Assembly: GCA_019188255.1 (NCBI GenBank)
Contig: JAETXT010000005.1
Location: forward strand, 1,674,001-1,738,000
Origin: Verticillium longisporum
Taxonomy: Eukaryota > Ascomycota > Sordariomycetes > Glomerellales > Plectosphaerellaceae
DNA: 64,000 nucleotides
Direction of reading: 5' to 3'
The notes under the pieces are model-generated. The model did no database searches. It had not been told where the DNA came from and saw only the letters and a program-made list of their open reading frames with translations. The translations under genes and the position numbers were made by a program. This document shows, one piece after another, positions 33,905 to 45,601 of the stretch. How positions within the stretch are numbered: position 1 is the first letter of the stretch; each line of letters opens with the position of its first letter.

Positions 33905-36900
33905 GACGGGCGACGTAATGTGTTCGCTGAGACTGTTGAGAAGGGATGGGTTGAACTTTTGTACTGCGGCGTCCCGAATTGAGCTTGGTAGTCGCTCAAA
34001 GGGTGGTGCTGTCGTAGGAGGCGGATTGGTGAAATATGATGGTGTTCTTCGTATGAGGTGGAGTTGGTATCAGGCCAACAATGGAGGTTGCTTCGTTATT
34101 AAGAGCGGGTTGGGTTGGGTATCACTGAGGAAAGGGGTATAATGGGAGTGGGAAATCCAAGGCCTGATTATTGTTGATTGGGTATGAGAGGAAAGTAGGA
34201 GGAAACAACAGATAGGTCGCGGAAGTGGCAGCTACGACGAGTTTATACCTGGCGAGATCTGGGAGGGACCCAAAGAAGGAAGAGGGGGGGGGGGAGAGGG
34301 CACCGACCGGCGGCCCCAGCTCGGGCACTTCAGGTGAGACGGCACCAGAGGAAAAGCTTGCCCTGGACCTTGGCTGAATCTGGGCTTCCAAGAACGATGA
34401 TGACGGGCGGATGCACTCAGCGAGACCTCACTGGGGAATGGCCGACACGTTAGCTCGCATTGAACCATTGATATGCTGCCTAAGGTATCTACCTACCTTA
34501 GGTAGGTGCCTACCTTGGGGAGGGTAGGCAGGTAGGCACGCTGGGGAGACGGAGACGGGCACGAGCACTACAGAAGCAGTGACGTTACTGTGAAGCTTGG
34601 AAGGAGCTTCGTGTGAAGGACGTCATCGTTTGCGGTAGCTCCTGTGGAGCCTCTGATCCGGGACTGAAGCACCAGGTCGAACCCTCATTGGCTCGAGGGG
34701 TCTGCTTGCCAGCTGGTGCGACCCCTGCGATCCCTGCAACCCCTGGCCGGCCATGCGCACGACGGCACACTCTCGCCCCTGCCATGGAAATGGGAGGTTC
34801 GTTGTCCATCTTTGTCTGACACTGATTCTGAATTCAAAGGCTCTTCATTCCATCTGCGAGGGGGTCTCAGTTGGATCTCTGCTTCTCACCCCAGCTTACG
34901 TCTGAACCCCCTTCCATCGTTGGTGATCTGGCGGCTAAGGCTTAAGGGGGGGAAGGGGCGGTGGGGGGAAAGCGGTTGACAGGGAGGCGGTTGCAGTCCG
35001 ATTCCCCTTGTGCTTGCCCACCTCCAAATGAGATCTCCCGATGCCCCTTCCCGAAACGGACAGTCTTCCCCAGGTGCAGTGAGAGCCTCCTGGGCCTCGA
35101 ACTGGCGCTCGTTCGGTATCACCTGTTCTCCTCCTTGGGAAAGGCGATACTTCACACTCGCATGCCATGCTAGAAGCAACAGCCAGTCAAGTCCCCGAGG
35201 CTGGAGTTGACTGGTTTCTCGTGAGACAGAACAATCCCCTGGATCATGTCTGTGCCATTCTGGTGCGTCTCCATATGGGTAGGTGGTCAACGGCCAACAG
35301 TGGATCGCGATGACGAGGGCCCAGCTACCACTCAGCCGCTGCTGGTACTTGGTTGCCCGGGTGCACTCCAGACAGGCTCAGGCCACAACCCATCGACTCT
35401 GGTCCAGGTACTCGCCTGTCACAAGCGCGCGCCCATTCTTCGAGAGCGCAGCCAGGTGCCAGGCCTAGACTCTGCCTGCTCCCTGCTGCCAAGTCTTGGC
35501 GATTCTCATCCATAGCGGCCACGCCCATACCGTCTGGTCGACCGATCGTTGATGAGCCGACGAGAGCATGTGCCACGACACGGGGTTCATGAGCCTGACA
35601 GACCCCCCTCTTTGGGAAGCGGGCAACCTAATTGACGAAGAACTGGGACAGAAACCACGATGCTGGCTCAGCTTGTGGCCAATCTCCCGTGAACGCCCCC
35701 GATCACCCCAGCGCCGATCGATGAGGCGGGTTTTAACCTGTCCTTGGCCCGCCCGAGATTCTCACGACGCGCCCCCGTTTCGTAGCCTCAACAGCGTCAT
35801 ACCCCACGATGGGCCGCGCGCTAGCTAGCTCCCAGCAGCGGCTTGCCCCCTACAGCCAGCTCGCTACCCAGTCGGTGCCCACATCCCGGCGCATGCTCGG
35901 ATGGTATCCACACGAAGCTGGAGGGAGGAGTGCGACGAACTATCAATTGAGGATGTCGCGGGCCTGGGCTGGAACGCAGACCTCTGTTTGCGATGCACCC
36001 TGGCCCCCTAAAGCGCTTCGGTCAGGCGCCCCGTCCCTGCATGTCTCGATTACCATCACATTAGCTGGACACATTCCATCGTGCACCCCATTCACGCTTC
36101 CTCTCGATACAGCCAATGCTACATTGGTTACAGTCGAAAAAGGCGCGGTGAGAGGGCGCATCGATTCCCCATGACAACGACATTGCATGGCGAAAAACGG
36201 ATGCTATCTGTGTGGTTCTGACAAGCCCCCGGATATCTTGCCAAGCGACACCAGCGACTCCATCTGACCAGGCCGTGCTCTCCCCCCCCCATATATCTCT
36301 GCATCTCGCGATGCAACGGCGGGCACAAGACATGACGAGCCGGACCAGGCACCTCGATGCTTGGTGCAGCGCGCAAGGGGACAGGATTCGTTTTGCACAT
36401 CGTCATAACCGCTACTCGACGCGTAACGCTTGACCCCATAGCCCTGCACCCCCCAATTCTTCCGCAGGTGTGGAAACCTGTCCACCCTGTCGAGCCTGTT
36501 AAGGCCAGCAAACTCGATCTAGATCGCCAAATCGTCTGACCGCGTTGCCAACCATGCCGCCCGCCTGTGGGCTTTGCAGAGTCCGCAAGCAGATGGTCTT
36601 GGAAAACTACTACTGCGGCTCGTCGAGCCAGCAAAGAATGGGTTCACCGGGTGAACCCCCTAATGGCTGTCCATGACGTCAGCCGATAGTACACTCCCTA
36701 GCGACCCAGCGATACCAGTGACGCCATCCGCTCTTAGTGCGACTTGCACCACCAGAAGGGCTGTTCGAGTCAAAGCCACAGCATCACCGGCGGGAAAGCT
36801 ACTCCTGGGGGAGATTGGCATGGCGCACAAACACGTTTCGGTGCTTGCCGGCCCTGACTGTATCAAGGACGAGGCGCACGTAGGATGGACGTGTTCCTGG

Positions 36901-37284
36901 TCGCGATCTGAACCCCTCCCTCCCCCTTCTCACTCGGACCTTTTGGTCCAACTTGTGGACAGCTGCCGACCGACATGTCACCTTGCCTGTGATCTACGCT
37001 GGGGTTGTGCTCCTACTACCACGAGCAGAATTTACTGCCAAGACAGATGCTGGGCAAGCGACCATCAACTTCACCTCACTTCACTTCACTTGACTCACAT
37101 AATCAAACCCTTCGTGTATCTCAGGTTCATTTCTATTTATGGTCAACAGGTTTCTTTTACTCAGAGAGTCAACCATTCTCATGAACGCCAGCTCTCGCGT
37201 CAGTAAACCGATTTCTATACATGCTTCCTACAGCGTCGTTAATAAATACTCACTCGACGAGGCCCTCAAAGCACACCATTCAAT
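33905..37284. other. 3.4-kb gene-free region
   Basis: No recognised gene on either strand; open frames are short and overlapping. The first 500 bp are probably the HAM1-like promoter. At 34490-34545 there is a dense cluster of TACCTACC/GGTAGGTA words with a near-palindrome ACCTACCTTAGGTAGGT. Confidence 0.45.
34490..34545. repeat. Cluster of CCTACCTA/TAGGTAGG words with near-palindrome
   Basis: Several direct and inverted copies of TACCTACC/GGTAGGTA lie within about 55 bp. Similar words occur in other gaps of the window, near 580, 29555, 45220, 51610 and 56125. Confidence 0.6.
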
Positions 37285-38817
37285 CTACTGATCCCCACCC
37301 TGCTGCTGGTTCAGAAATTCGATAGCACTGGTGACCCATTCCTTGTCGCGAGAATCCCAGGCTGCTATTCTCCGCACAACGTGGTGCACCGCTCGCAGCG
37401 CCAGGGCGCGCTTGACGATGTACTTCTTCGCTGGCCTGAAGATCGTCGATACAATGTTGTTCACGGGATAGCCCTGCAGCGTCGGTAAAATGTCCTTCTC
37501 CAGATCGCCAGGAGCGAGCATATGACACATTTCCAACAATTGCGCGTTTGGGTACCTAACGCTCCCAGCCAGCTTGTCCTGGAATTCCAACTCAAGTGGC
37601 GGCATGAACGCTGCCAGCGAGGGCGGCATCAAACACGTCCAATCCCAGTCGATGATGGCCGCGATCTTGGGTATCCCGTTCGCCGAACGGGTAACGAGCA
37701 CGTTATTGCTGTGCAAGTCGGGATGCATCAGTTCAGTGTGCCATCCATCGACGGGCCCAGCCTCGTTGTTCATGCCTTCGGCAAATGTTCGCAGGCTGCT
37801 GACGTGCGCCAGTAGGCGTGGCATCAGCTCGGTGTTGATCTGGTTGGCGCGACTCCGTAGGTCCTGGACGCTCGGTGGCTTTGTAAAACCAGGATCGTCC
37901 TCACCAACAACGTCCCAGCACGCCGCACCGGTCAGTGCCAGGAGCTGTTTCCGATCAGCTTCCTGCATGTGGCGGGCTTCGAGAATCGTGAGATCCGTCA
38001 GGGACTTGAAATAATCGGATATAATGCTGAATCGTCCCCCCTCCAAACCTTCATACTGGACACGGCCACCATGGAAGTAATCAAGGTCAACCATCGGGCC
38101 GATTTAGAACTCACCTGTTCCCCAGTTGCAGTACAGGCTGCCAATCTTGTCGAACTGTCGTGCGCGCAGGCTCAACAGGTAACTGTTGGCTTGATATCCA
38201 ATGAGTCTCATCTGATCATCTGTCAACGTCAGCTGGTCCATTCCGTCTTCGTCGGCCCAGTCGTCGATCCAGTTGGCAAATGTGTATCCCTCGATCAGTT
38301 CCATGATCACCCATTCCAACCCGAGGTCGTTGTTCGCCGACGAATCGAAGAAATACACCCGCGGGACCGGCACAAAGGTCTTGGCCGCCAGCCACGCCAT
38401 GGTCGCCACCTCCGACTCTGTCTTCCAGTACGGATCCAGGGGCGCTGCGAAACGGAGCAGTACTGTGCTCTTCATGCCGTCAGGCATCTCGTCGCCCTCG
38501 GGAAACTCGAGCTTGAAGACGCGACTGCACATGCCGTTGGCAAACTCAGTCACGTGAAAGGCGAGCGGCAGAGGAAGAGCGCCGCGCACAATAAGGCCAC
38601 TGATCAGCTCGCGGATACTCGGTAGCGAGGGGATGGTGTCGCCAGCTTTATCAGGCATGTCGGGCCAGATGGTTTGCGCCCATCCTAGGCCTCCGTTGCG
38701 GCTGTGCCTGCGCTCCCAGCGGAGGTAGCGATACTGCTCTTTGCGCAAGGTCTCGCCTTTGCGCGGCTTCGAGTCCTGCATGCGGATCGGGAGCTTGGTC
38801 ACTGCCTTGTCAGCCAT
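37285..38817 (-). CDS. Aminoglycoside-phosphotransferase-like (APH family) kinase, with in-frame TAA or a 66-bp intron
   Basis: Fungal APH/choline-kinase-like protein; substrate unknown. One reading frame spans 511 codons from MADKAVTK to NQQQGGDQ, with a single TAA at 38106-38104 (codon 238). Kinase features: VLLRFAAP in the nucleotide lobe, PVPRVYFFDSS and LEWVIMELIEGYTF as hinge, catalytic loop HPDLHSNNVLV, and metal-binding IIDWDWT. The stop may be removed by an in-frame 66-bp intron at 38114-38049 with a strong GTGAGT donor but a weak GAAG acceptor, giving 488 aa. Against this, the sequence it would remove (IGPMVDLDYFHGGRVQYEG) reads like conserved family coding sequence. The alternative is a nonsense change in a recently intact gene. 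A decayed relative lies head-to-head upstream. Confidence 0.75.
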
Positions 38818-39589
38818 GGGTTTTGTTGTGAGTCTGCGGAATTAGAGGCTCGGTAAGGGTGTGTTCGGTTATGTCTAGCTGCACTGTCAGTTACTGTCGA
38901 TGGTATGATGGTCTGGGGCTGATATGTTCTGCTTGTGAGGGAGCTGCGATGAGCTTATACCCAGTCTCGAGGCTATTCGCAATCGGCATGATCAGACCAG
39001 TAAGGTTTGCGAGGGACATTCCCTGAACATGGCATGTCAACAGGCAAAGTGATCGAGAAACTATGTCAATCAGTCTTTGTCAGTTATGTTTAGGACTTGA
39101 GTTGTGCCGCATGGCCTTGCGGTCAAGGTGGACAAAGAACATGGGAGCTCCCAGTCAGAACGGTTGCTACTCCGATCTCCGGATCATAGTGATTGAACTC
39201 TCTAACCGCGATTCGCGGATCATCACAATGATGTTGGCCTGATGGTTAAAGCATGAAGTGCAACAGGATACTTGTGAGTCTTGACCTGCCCATCGGGCTC
39301 ATTTCGCAATTCGTAGCCTTGTGTTGAGAATTGGAGACCTCGAGCGTTGGTTATCCTTTCCATTACGGAAGAGCAAATAAAAATTGCAACTCGAACATGG
39401 CGGAAACCTTTAGATGTCATACGCCCATGTGCCGAAGCCGTTGCCAAAGGTCCATCAGTCTACATGCATGATTTGTCTGCCATGTCGAGAATGGGCCTAC
39501 CGCATCTGAATTTCTTAGTGAAGATTAACACTTTCACGTACAGGGACACACCACTCGTCCGGCCCAGGCTCGCAGACAAAGTCACAACG
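38818..39589. other. Intergenic between the APH gene and the APH relic
   Basis: No recognised gene. It would contain both start regions of the divergent kinase pair. Confidence 0.45.
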
Positions 39590-40230
39590 CCAACGCCAGA
39601 ACCGGCACGGCATCTCCTCTCTCACGTGAGAACCGCCCACGGTCTGCCCCTCGCACCAGCCTACAACATGACCAAACTTGGCGAGAGCGTGTCGCACGTT
39701 GACTTCAAGCTGACAGCGTCTGCAGTACGGAACGTTGTCTTGGCGGCCATTCTGACGAGATTTACGACTTCAGTCCAGATACACTCCCTCGAACCCCCCA
39801 CCCTCCGAACTCGCAGTCAAGCGATATCTCATTTAACAAGCTCGAAAGCGAAGTCGCTACAATGACCTTTGCGTGACGGGAAGCTGGTCTTCCTGTACCA
39901 CAGGTCTTTTTCTTCTTCGACTCCTCCGCCAGTAACCCCGACGGTCTCGAATGGATGATTACAGAGTTGCTGGTCAACGACGGGGACACCACGGCTGACG
40001 CTGGCACCATGAGCGGGGTCAAGTGTGTGTTCAGTAAGCCAAAAGAAAACGAGCGTATCGCCATGACTTATCACAAAGGACGCCTCGCAGCTGCAGCGTG
40101 CCGCTTTGTTTAACGCCGTGGGGGCTGCTGTACTGCGACTGGGACGCAAGACGTTACTTCGTCGGCCCCCCTTGAAGGGTTCGCCAGGTGCGCGGGGCCA
40201 CGGTCTCAAGATGTTCCGCGGAGCCCGTTT
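39590..40230 (+). pseudogene. Decayed APH-family kinase relic, opposite in orientation to the intact relative
   Basis: Three blocks similar to the neighbouring APH protein occur in order but in three different frames. About 39608-39720 reads HGLPLAPAYNMTKL, then FKLT. About 39835-39985 reads NKLESEVATMTFA, an in-frame TGA (39874-39876), then GLPVPQVFFFFDSSA and LEWMITELL. About 40125-40195 reads LLYCDWDARRYFVGPP. These align with the ALPLPLAFHVTEF, ESEVATMAWLA, VPVPRVYFFDSS and GSLYCNWG segments of the gene at 37285-38817. No uninterrupted kinase remains, and the catalytic loop and metal motif were not found downstream. Confidence 0.7.
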
Positions 40231-41226
40231 TACGATATGCACGCGTACTAAAGGTCGGCAATCGCGCGTTTTGGGTCGCTGTCTGCGCTGGACGTCAGGC
40301 TTGCGGACGAGGACGTTGCTGATCGGCGTAGAAACCTTGTGGAACTTTTGATGCTGGTAAAGGGAGAGCTACTCCCGCGTCTGCTGGCGCAGTCTAACGT
40401 GCTTGGTGGCTAGAGAGGGGTGGTTGAGCTCGAGGGTGGACTGGTGACTGCGGTACAGCACCCCGACGGCTCTGAACGCCTTGGATTTGAGTCACGTAAC
40501 GTTACTGCCACAATTGGCTGGAAGGAGACGGTTTGTGTGCCAAGAGTAATGCTGCCGCTGCTGCCGGCGTGTTCGGGCTTCTCACTGGATGAGAGGGCGC
40601 AGGTTGGTGCCAGGGATGGTTGCTTGCGGCCTGTTTCGCTGGCCAGACTGCTGGCGGGGAAGTCAGGTTCGAGTCTGGAAGATACTGAGATTCGAAGCCC
40701 AATCAGTATCGAGGATATCCGCGGTCTTGTCCTGATAACACTGGACCTCGTGCTCAAGGAGATCAGGTCTATGAGGAGAGAGCATGTTGCCTGGCTGATC
40801 GATGGTATACAGACTTGAAGAGCTAACTAGATCAAATTGTAGTAGAAGAGCCAGATTCTGGATGCTGTCAGGCAACTATTTGGCGAGCTCGGGAGCATTA
40901 AGATCGAGCCTTGCTCAATGCGAAGAACGAGACGCGGAGAAAGAAACAGGGCTCTCGGGCTATTGAGCGAGAACGAAGGAAGAGATGTGGCTGGGGCGGG
41001 TACGTTCGGTCATGGGTTTCTTGGACCAAGTTCCGTACATGATTTCACGCAGGAAGTACTAGACAGACACGTTGATTTGCTGACCTACCGGTTTGATAAT
41101 GTTAAGATCCCACGCCGATCACCTGCACCACCCCTTGTGGACGAGTGGGATCCGCCATGGCCATGTTCTAGCCGGCCGGTAGGAGCTCTACCGTTATCAG
41201 ATCAAGCCAAGAACGCAGGATACTAG
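40231..41226 (+). other. Open stretches downstream of the APH relic, unassigned
   Basis: Two open frames (40420-40818, 132 codons; 40918-41226, 102 codons) follow the relic on the same strand. They read as acceptable protein (for example GLVLITLDLVLKEIRSMRREHVAWLIDG) but match no family I know. They may be the eroded 3' part of the relic or of another dead gene, or they may be chance. Confidence 0.25.
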
Positions 41227-42755
41227 GGTTCTTGGCCCGCGGCATGGGTCATGGTTTGTGAACAGGGGGTGTCATGTACACCTAGTCATGTGGCTGTACA
41301 GTATAGTTCAATATTCAGCTACGTTCTTTATAGCGAGCTGTTGAAGATTCAGCCGCTCGAGACCAAGACCAGGACACATTCTCAGGGTTGTTGTCAGAAT
41401 ACAATGTGTCAGTAACGTGTGGGCGTGTTGTGGACAAAGGTCAGTCCACCATGAGAGTTCACACCATAGCATGATGTTGGCCAGAGCTGGCACGACAGGC
41501 TGAGGATTTCATCATGCTGTGGAGTCTGTGTCACTCGCCGCTTTCCCCCATGTACTTTGTTGGCGGTCTCGGAGACGGCCGGACTAATTGCGGACGGACG
41601 TCGCGTAGAGTTGCACTCCTGGGCTGCCGGTAGCAGCCCTGAGCTGGCCAAGAGACGCAAGGGTTGCCACCCTAGCCCACCGACAGATTGAGAGTACAGA
41701 GACTGAATGAGGAGTGGCTGAGAGGCAGTGCCTGACCACATGGACGGTTCTGGTAGCATCGTGCGAGTTCAAGCAGACGGCTGCCAGCGATCTCGATCTC
41801 AGGCATCACGTTTGACCAACAGGCATGTCTGGAAGAACAATCAACACGAACAACATGCCTGGACTCATTGGTCAGCACACAAGCGCGCCAATGCAGCGAG
41901 GCTGCAGGATGCTGGAGGGGCTCGGCCGGCGTTTCGGGCGGTTGGCTCGGAGATACTTGTCTGGTAGGAGACCAGGTACGAGCCAGGTCTGAAGCAGTGA
42001 TCGTCTTGGACGAAGTTCGGGCCATCCGTGGAAAGCCGCCCGATACCGCAACACGGGATTATGCATGTGGTTTGGTTCTCCGAGTCGACTCTTGAAGTAA
42101 CTCGGGTATCTGAGAAATAGTTTCCGTGGGGCGAATAGTAGGTGTATCGCTGTCGGCACTTTCTCTGTTAACAGTGTGTCGATTACGTCTAGGCAGTGGC
42201 TGGTACTGCTGTGCGTTATGCTGGCGCTTGCTTCCATTCATGCGAGGCTTTCGAGACATGCAGACGCGGCTAGGCATGCAAGGTCTCAAGGCCTTCCTGG
42301 AAGCTTCATCTTTCCATATTCAAAAGGAGACACAAAAACGTCAGTCAGAACAGTATGGACACGAACATGAGAATAACTTTGAAATTTTGCTGCGAAGTCC
42401 ATGAGAAATCTAATGTTAAGCAAATATTTCAACGATTTCAATATACGAAAGCTGTCCCAACAGACCCATGGATCTAAGGAGGAAGACGTAGTTAAATCAG
42501 GCAGACTTTGAATTGGCCCGTCCAATAATCACGACGAAGGAGCAAAGTGGATCATACATCACGCAAATGCAGAACAAAGTATCATATCCCATCTTTTATA
42601 TTATTAATAGGGTCATTACCAATGACTCATAATCGCATCTCTCCCCAGGGGTGTTATGTACAGAACAGCAAGCTATTACAACAAGGCCATCCCATTATGG
42701 CCATACGTTTTTCAAACGCCTCAGTTTCAGTTGCTTAAAAGAACAAACAAGTCGC
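41227..42755. other. Intergenic, nothing recognised
   Basis: About 1.5 kb without a credible gene. The last 200 bp are AT-richer and are probably the 3' UTR of the GPI-type protein gene. Confidence 0.5.
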
Positions 42756-43607
42756 TTAGAGGGCAATGGCAGCGAGGCCGAGCATGGCGGCAGCGCCCAT
42801 AAAGCCGAGGGAGGCGGCGCCGTCAACCTCGACGGTGGTGGGCTCGGGAATGGTCTGGATATGGCTGGTCAATGAAACATTCGCAGATGAAGGGCTGTAC
42901 ACAGAACTTACGTTGTTGCCAGAGGGAGTGGCGACGGCGGAGGGAACAACAGAGGCAACAGCGGACTCGGAAACCACGGGGGCGGCCTCGGAGACGGTGG
43001 GGACGGGGTACTGAGACTCGGGGATAGTCTCGCCCTCGGAGGCGGGAGACGAGGGCTCAGGAGCAGGGGCGGCGGGGGTGGTCTCGGCGGCGGCGGCAGT
43101 GGTCTCCTCCTCAGCGGCGGCGGTGGTGGGCGCGGCAGCAGCGGTAGTGGTGACGGGAGCAGCGGTGGGCTCAGCGGCAGGGGTGGTCTCGGTCTCGCCG
43201 CCGGAGGAGGGGGAGCCGGGCTCGGCGGTGAGGCCGCAGGCGGTGGCGCCGGCCTGGACACCCTCGCTGTAGAACTGCCAGATGGGGAAATCCTGGACGC
43301 AGTCCAAGCACTCGTCGAGGCGGGTGCGCCAGGCGGTGGAAGAGCAGTGCGCGGTACCGCTCTCGGACTCGAGGATGGTGTTGCCTGGATCATGTCAGGT
43401 TCCGGAATGGGCTGTGCCTGTGAGAGGTTCAGGCGTAGACATACCGCAGGCGGAGTGGCAGGCAAACTGCTCGCTGGAGACCTGGCGCTTCTGGAAGGGA
43501 GTGAACTCGCTGATCTCGAAGGCGCGGCGAGCGAGGGTGGGGGAGGCAGTGGCAGGCAGAGCCAGGGCCAGAGCGGCACCGACGGAGAAGATACGGGTGG
43601 CAACCAT
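42756..43607 (-). CDS. Secreted, probably GPI-anchored cell-wall protein with Ser/Thr/Pro/Ala stalk
   Basis: Exons 43607-43445, 43384-42912 and 42854-42756 give 244 aa. The second intron (57 bp, GTAAGT donor, TTGAC branch, CCAG acceptor) is in frame. If retained it would add 19 residues, so it is easily missed. Signal peptide MVATRIFSVGAALALALPATA is seen. Residues about 50-115 form a small cysteine-containing domain (CHSAC, HC, ECLDC, AC). A long Thr/Ala/Pro/Glu stalk, likely O-glycosylated, follows. The C-terminus ends in a hydrophobic segment (LGFMGAAAMLGLAAIAL), typical of a GPI signal, with small residues before it. The cysteine pattern is common in fungal cell-wall glycoproteins; the eight-cysteine CFEM pattern is not met. 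Divergent from the BIM1-like gene. Confidence 0.8.
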
Positions 43608-45601
43608 GTTGATAGATTTGGGGGTGTGTTGGAAAGTCTGGCGTGGGGGTTGGGCTGTGGCTCGAGAAGCTTGTAGTACCCAAGAGTGGAACGAGTGACC
43701 TATGAGCGAGAGACGGAAGACGAGGAGACTTGCGAAGATGGCTGGAGAAGATTGGCTGCAGGAAGGGAAGAGAGAGTCGGGTGATGGAGGGACGAGGGGA
43801 GAAGGTTCAGCGTCTTATACCTTAGCTTCTCTTACACCCAGCAATGTTTACGTTGCATCCGTCAGGGCCAGGAGACGATGAGCTGCAAGGTTCCTGGCTA
43901 CGCATCGTCCTAATCTCCCATCCGGCGCGCCAAGTAAGGCCAGGCGAGAAGACTAGAGTCCTGGTTGCTCAGTCGGGGGGTTCGGACCAGCAGGCCATAG
44001 TCTAGCAGCGATGGCTCGCGTGGCGGCAAAATGGGGCAAATGGACGGACACATGGTCCTTGCAGGGCGGCAAGCGGGGCAGGGAACCAGAATAAAGAGAG
44101 TCAGAAAGCGTGCCAGAACATGATCGGCTTGCTCGCGCGCGAACACATGCCGTCGCACAATTTCCGACCTCCCATGGTGCCCCGCCCAGTCGGATACCGG
44201 TGGTGACTGACAGGACGTGGTGGGCGCGCTTAGGCCGATATCGCCGATCCGGCACACGATGGACGAAACCGAGAGACAGGGAGTGCAGTGGAGTGTGAGA
44301 TGACGAGGACAAGCTGTGACTCAAATCCTTTCTCCATGACGAGAGAGAGAGAGAACGTGTGTGAGAGAGTCGGAGTAATAGCTGGGCTGGCCGATGATGG
44401 AAGAACCCTGATCCTGACACGGACCGCCGTTGTGGTGAAAGGAAGGGAAAAAATGGCAAGTCGACACGCGCCTAGTGCAACCCAAAACCGGGCATAAGAA
44501 CTATCGAAGAAACTGCGCACCGCAGCCGGATACGACGAGAAGAGGGGATGACAGCTGAAATGGGCAGTCAAGTGCGGTGTGGGAAGGGCAGACAGAAGCA
44601 GACGAGGAGCTAGGGAGGACCGAGGAGCACCAGGTGGATGAGTCGGACAACATTTTCGACGAGTTATCTTTGCAGCCAAGACGAGCTATAGCCGTGGCTG
44701 ATCGCATTGTCCAATCAGACGCCTAGAGATCATCTAATCAGATGATCTGATATGGCGCCATTGGAATTATGATGGATATGCCTCGACGGCTTCATTGGCC
44801 AGTGTCACCATCTGATAACTTTTCTCAGAGGGGCTAGTGGAGCCCATGGATCCGGTGGAGACGTGTGGGACTGACGGGGGTATTCTGCCCATGGGGGGCA
44901 CCGTCCAGACGAGGGCCAAGAGACGAGGACGGGGCCTGGAAACGGACGGGGGCCTGGACAAGGACGTGGGCCTGGACAAGGACGGGTTGGTGTGGCCTGA
45001 GCGAATAACAGCTCGTTGCGGTGGCGAAATAGGGTGTGTGCCAGGTCGCTGGTCTGTCTTGGCTGTAAGAGTCTGCTGGTCGGCTGCTCGCGACATGGTA
45101 GGCCGTGGCCTGGGCACCCTGCTTTCTGCCGGTAGCAGCACGGTTGGATCGGTGGTTTGTCGGCAACTGAGAGGCGAGGGGGCGGGGGTTGAGCATGTGT
45201 ATGGTAGGTGAGGGTACCTTGCCTTACCTAGGTAGGTGGTAGAACGGTTAGATAGTGCGAGCGAACGGGGCGTAGGAGCCAGTGGGCGAGCAGCAAAAAC
45301 GATCCGAGGAAGGACGCAAGAAAGTAAGAGAGAAAGAAAGACGGGGACTGGCGGGAGACACACTCACCTGCTGCGGACCTCGACCACTTGGCGACGAGAC
45401 GCAGAGAAACCATATATGGCTGTGGTCGACGGCCCAACATGCCGTGATCCCCCTTCTCGCTTTCTCTCCTCACGGCTCTCTTGACCTCCTTTGCCCCAGC
45501 TTCAAGCCCCCAACCCAAGCCCAGTGTCTTCTCTCTGACAAGCATAAGCCTCAACACCCATCCCTTTTCTTGAGCTTACACACTCTGGTCCCTTGCCCAA
45601 C
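43608..45601. other. 2-kb shared divergent promoter region (GPI-type protein / BIM1-like)
   Basis: No credible gene. It contains a GA-rich microsatellite (44337-44372), a short 18-bp tandem repeat at 44927-44986, a CCTAGGTAGGTGG motif near 45223, and a pyrimidine-rich leader just before the BIM1-like ATG. Confidence 0.5.
44927..44986. repeat. Short tandem repeat, about three 18-bp units
   Basis: GGACGGGGGCCTGGACAA-like units at 44927, 44944 and 44962, then a partial unit at 44980. Confidence 0.75.
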
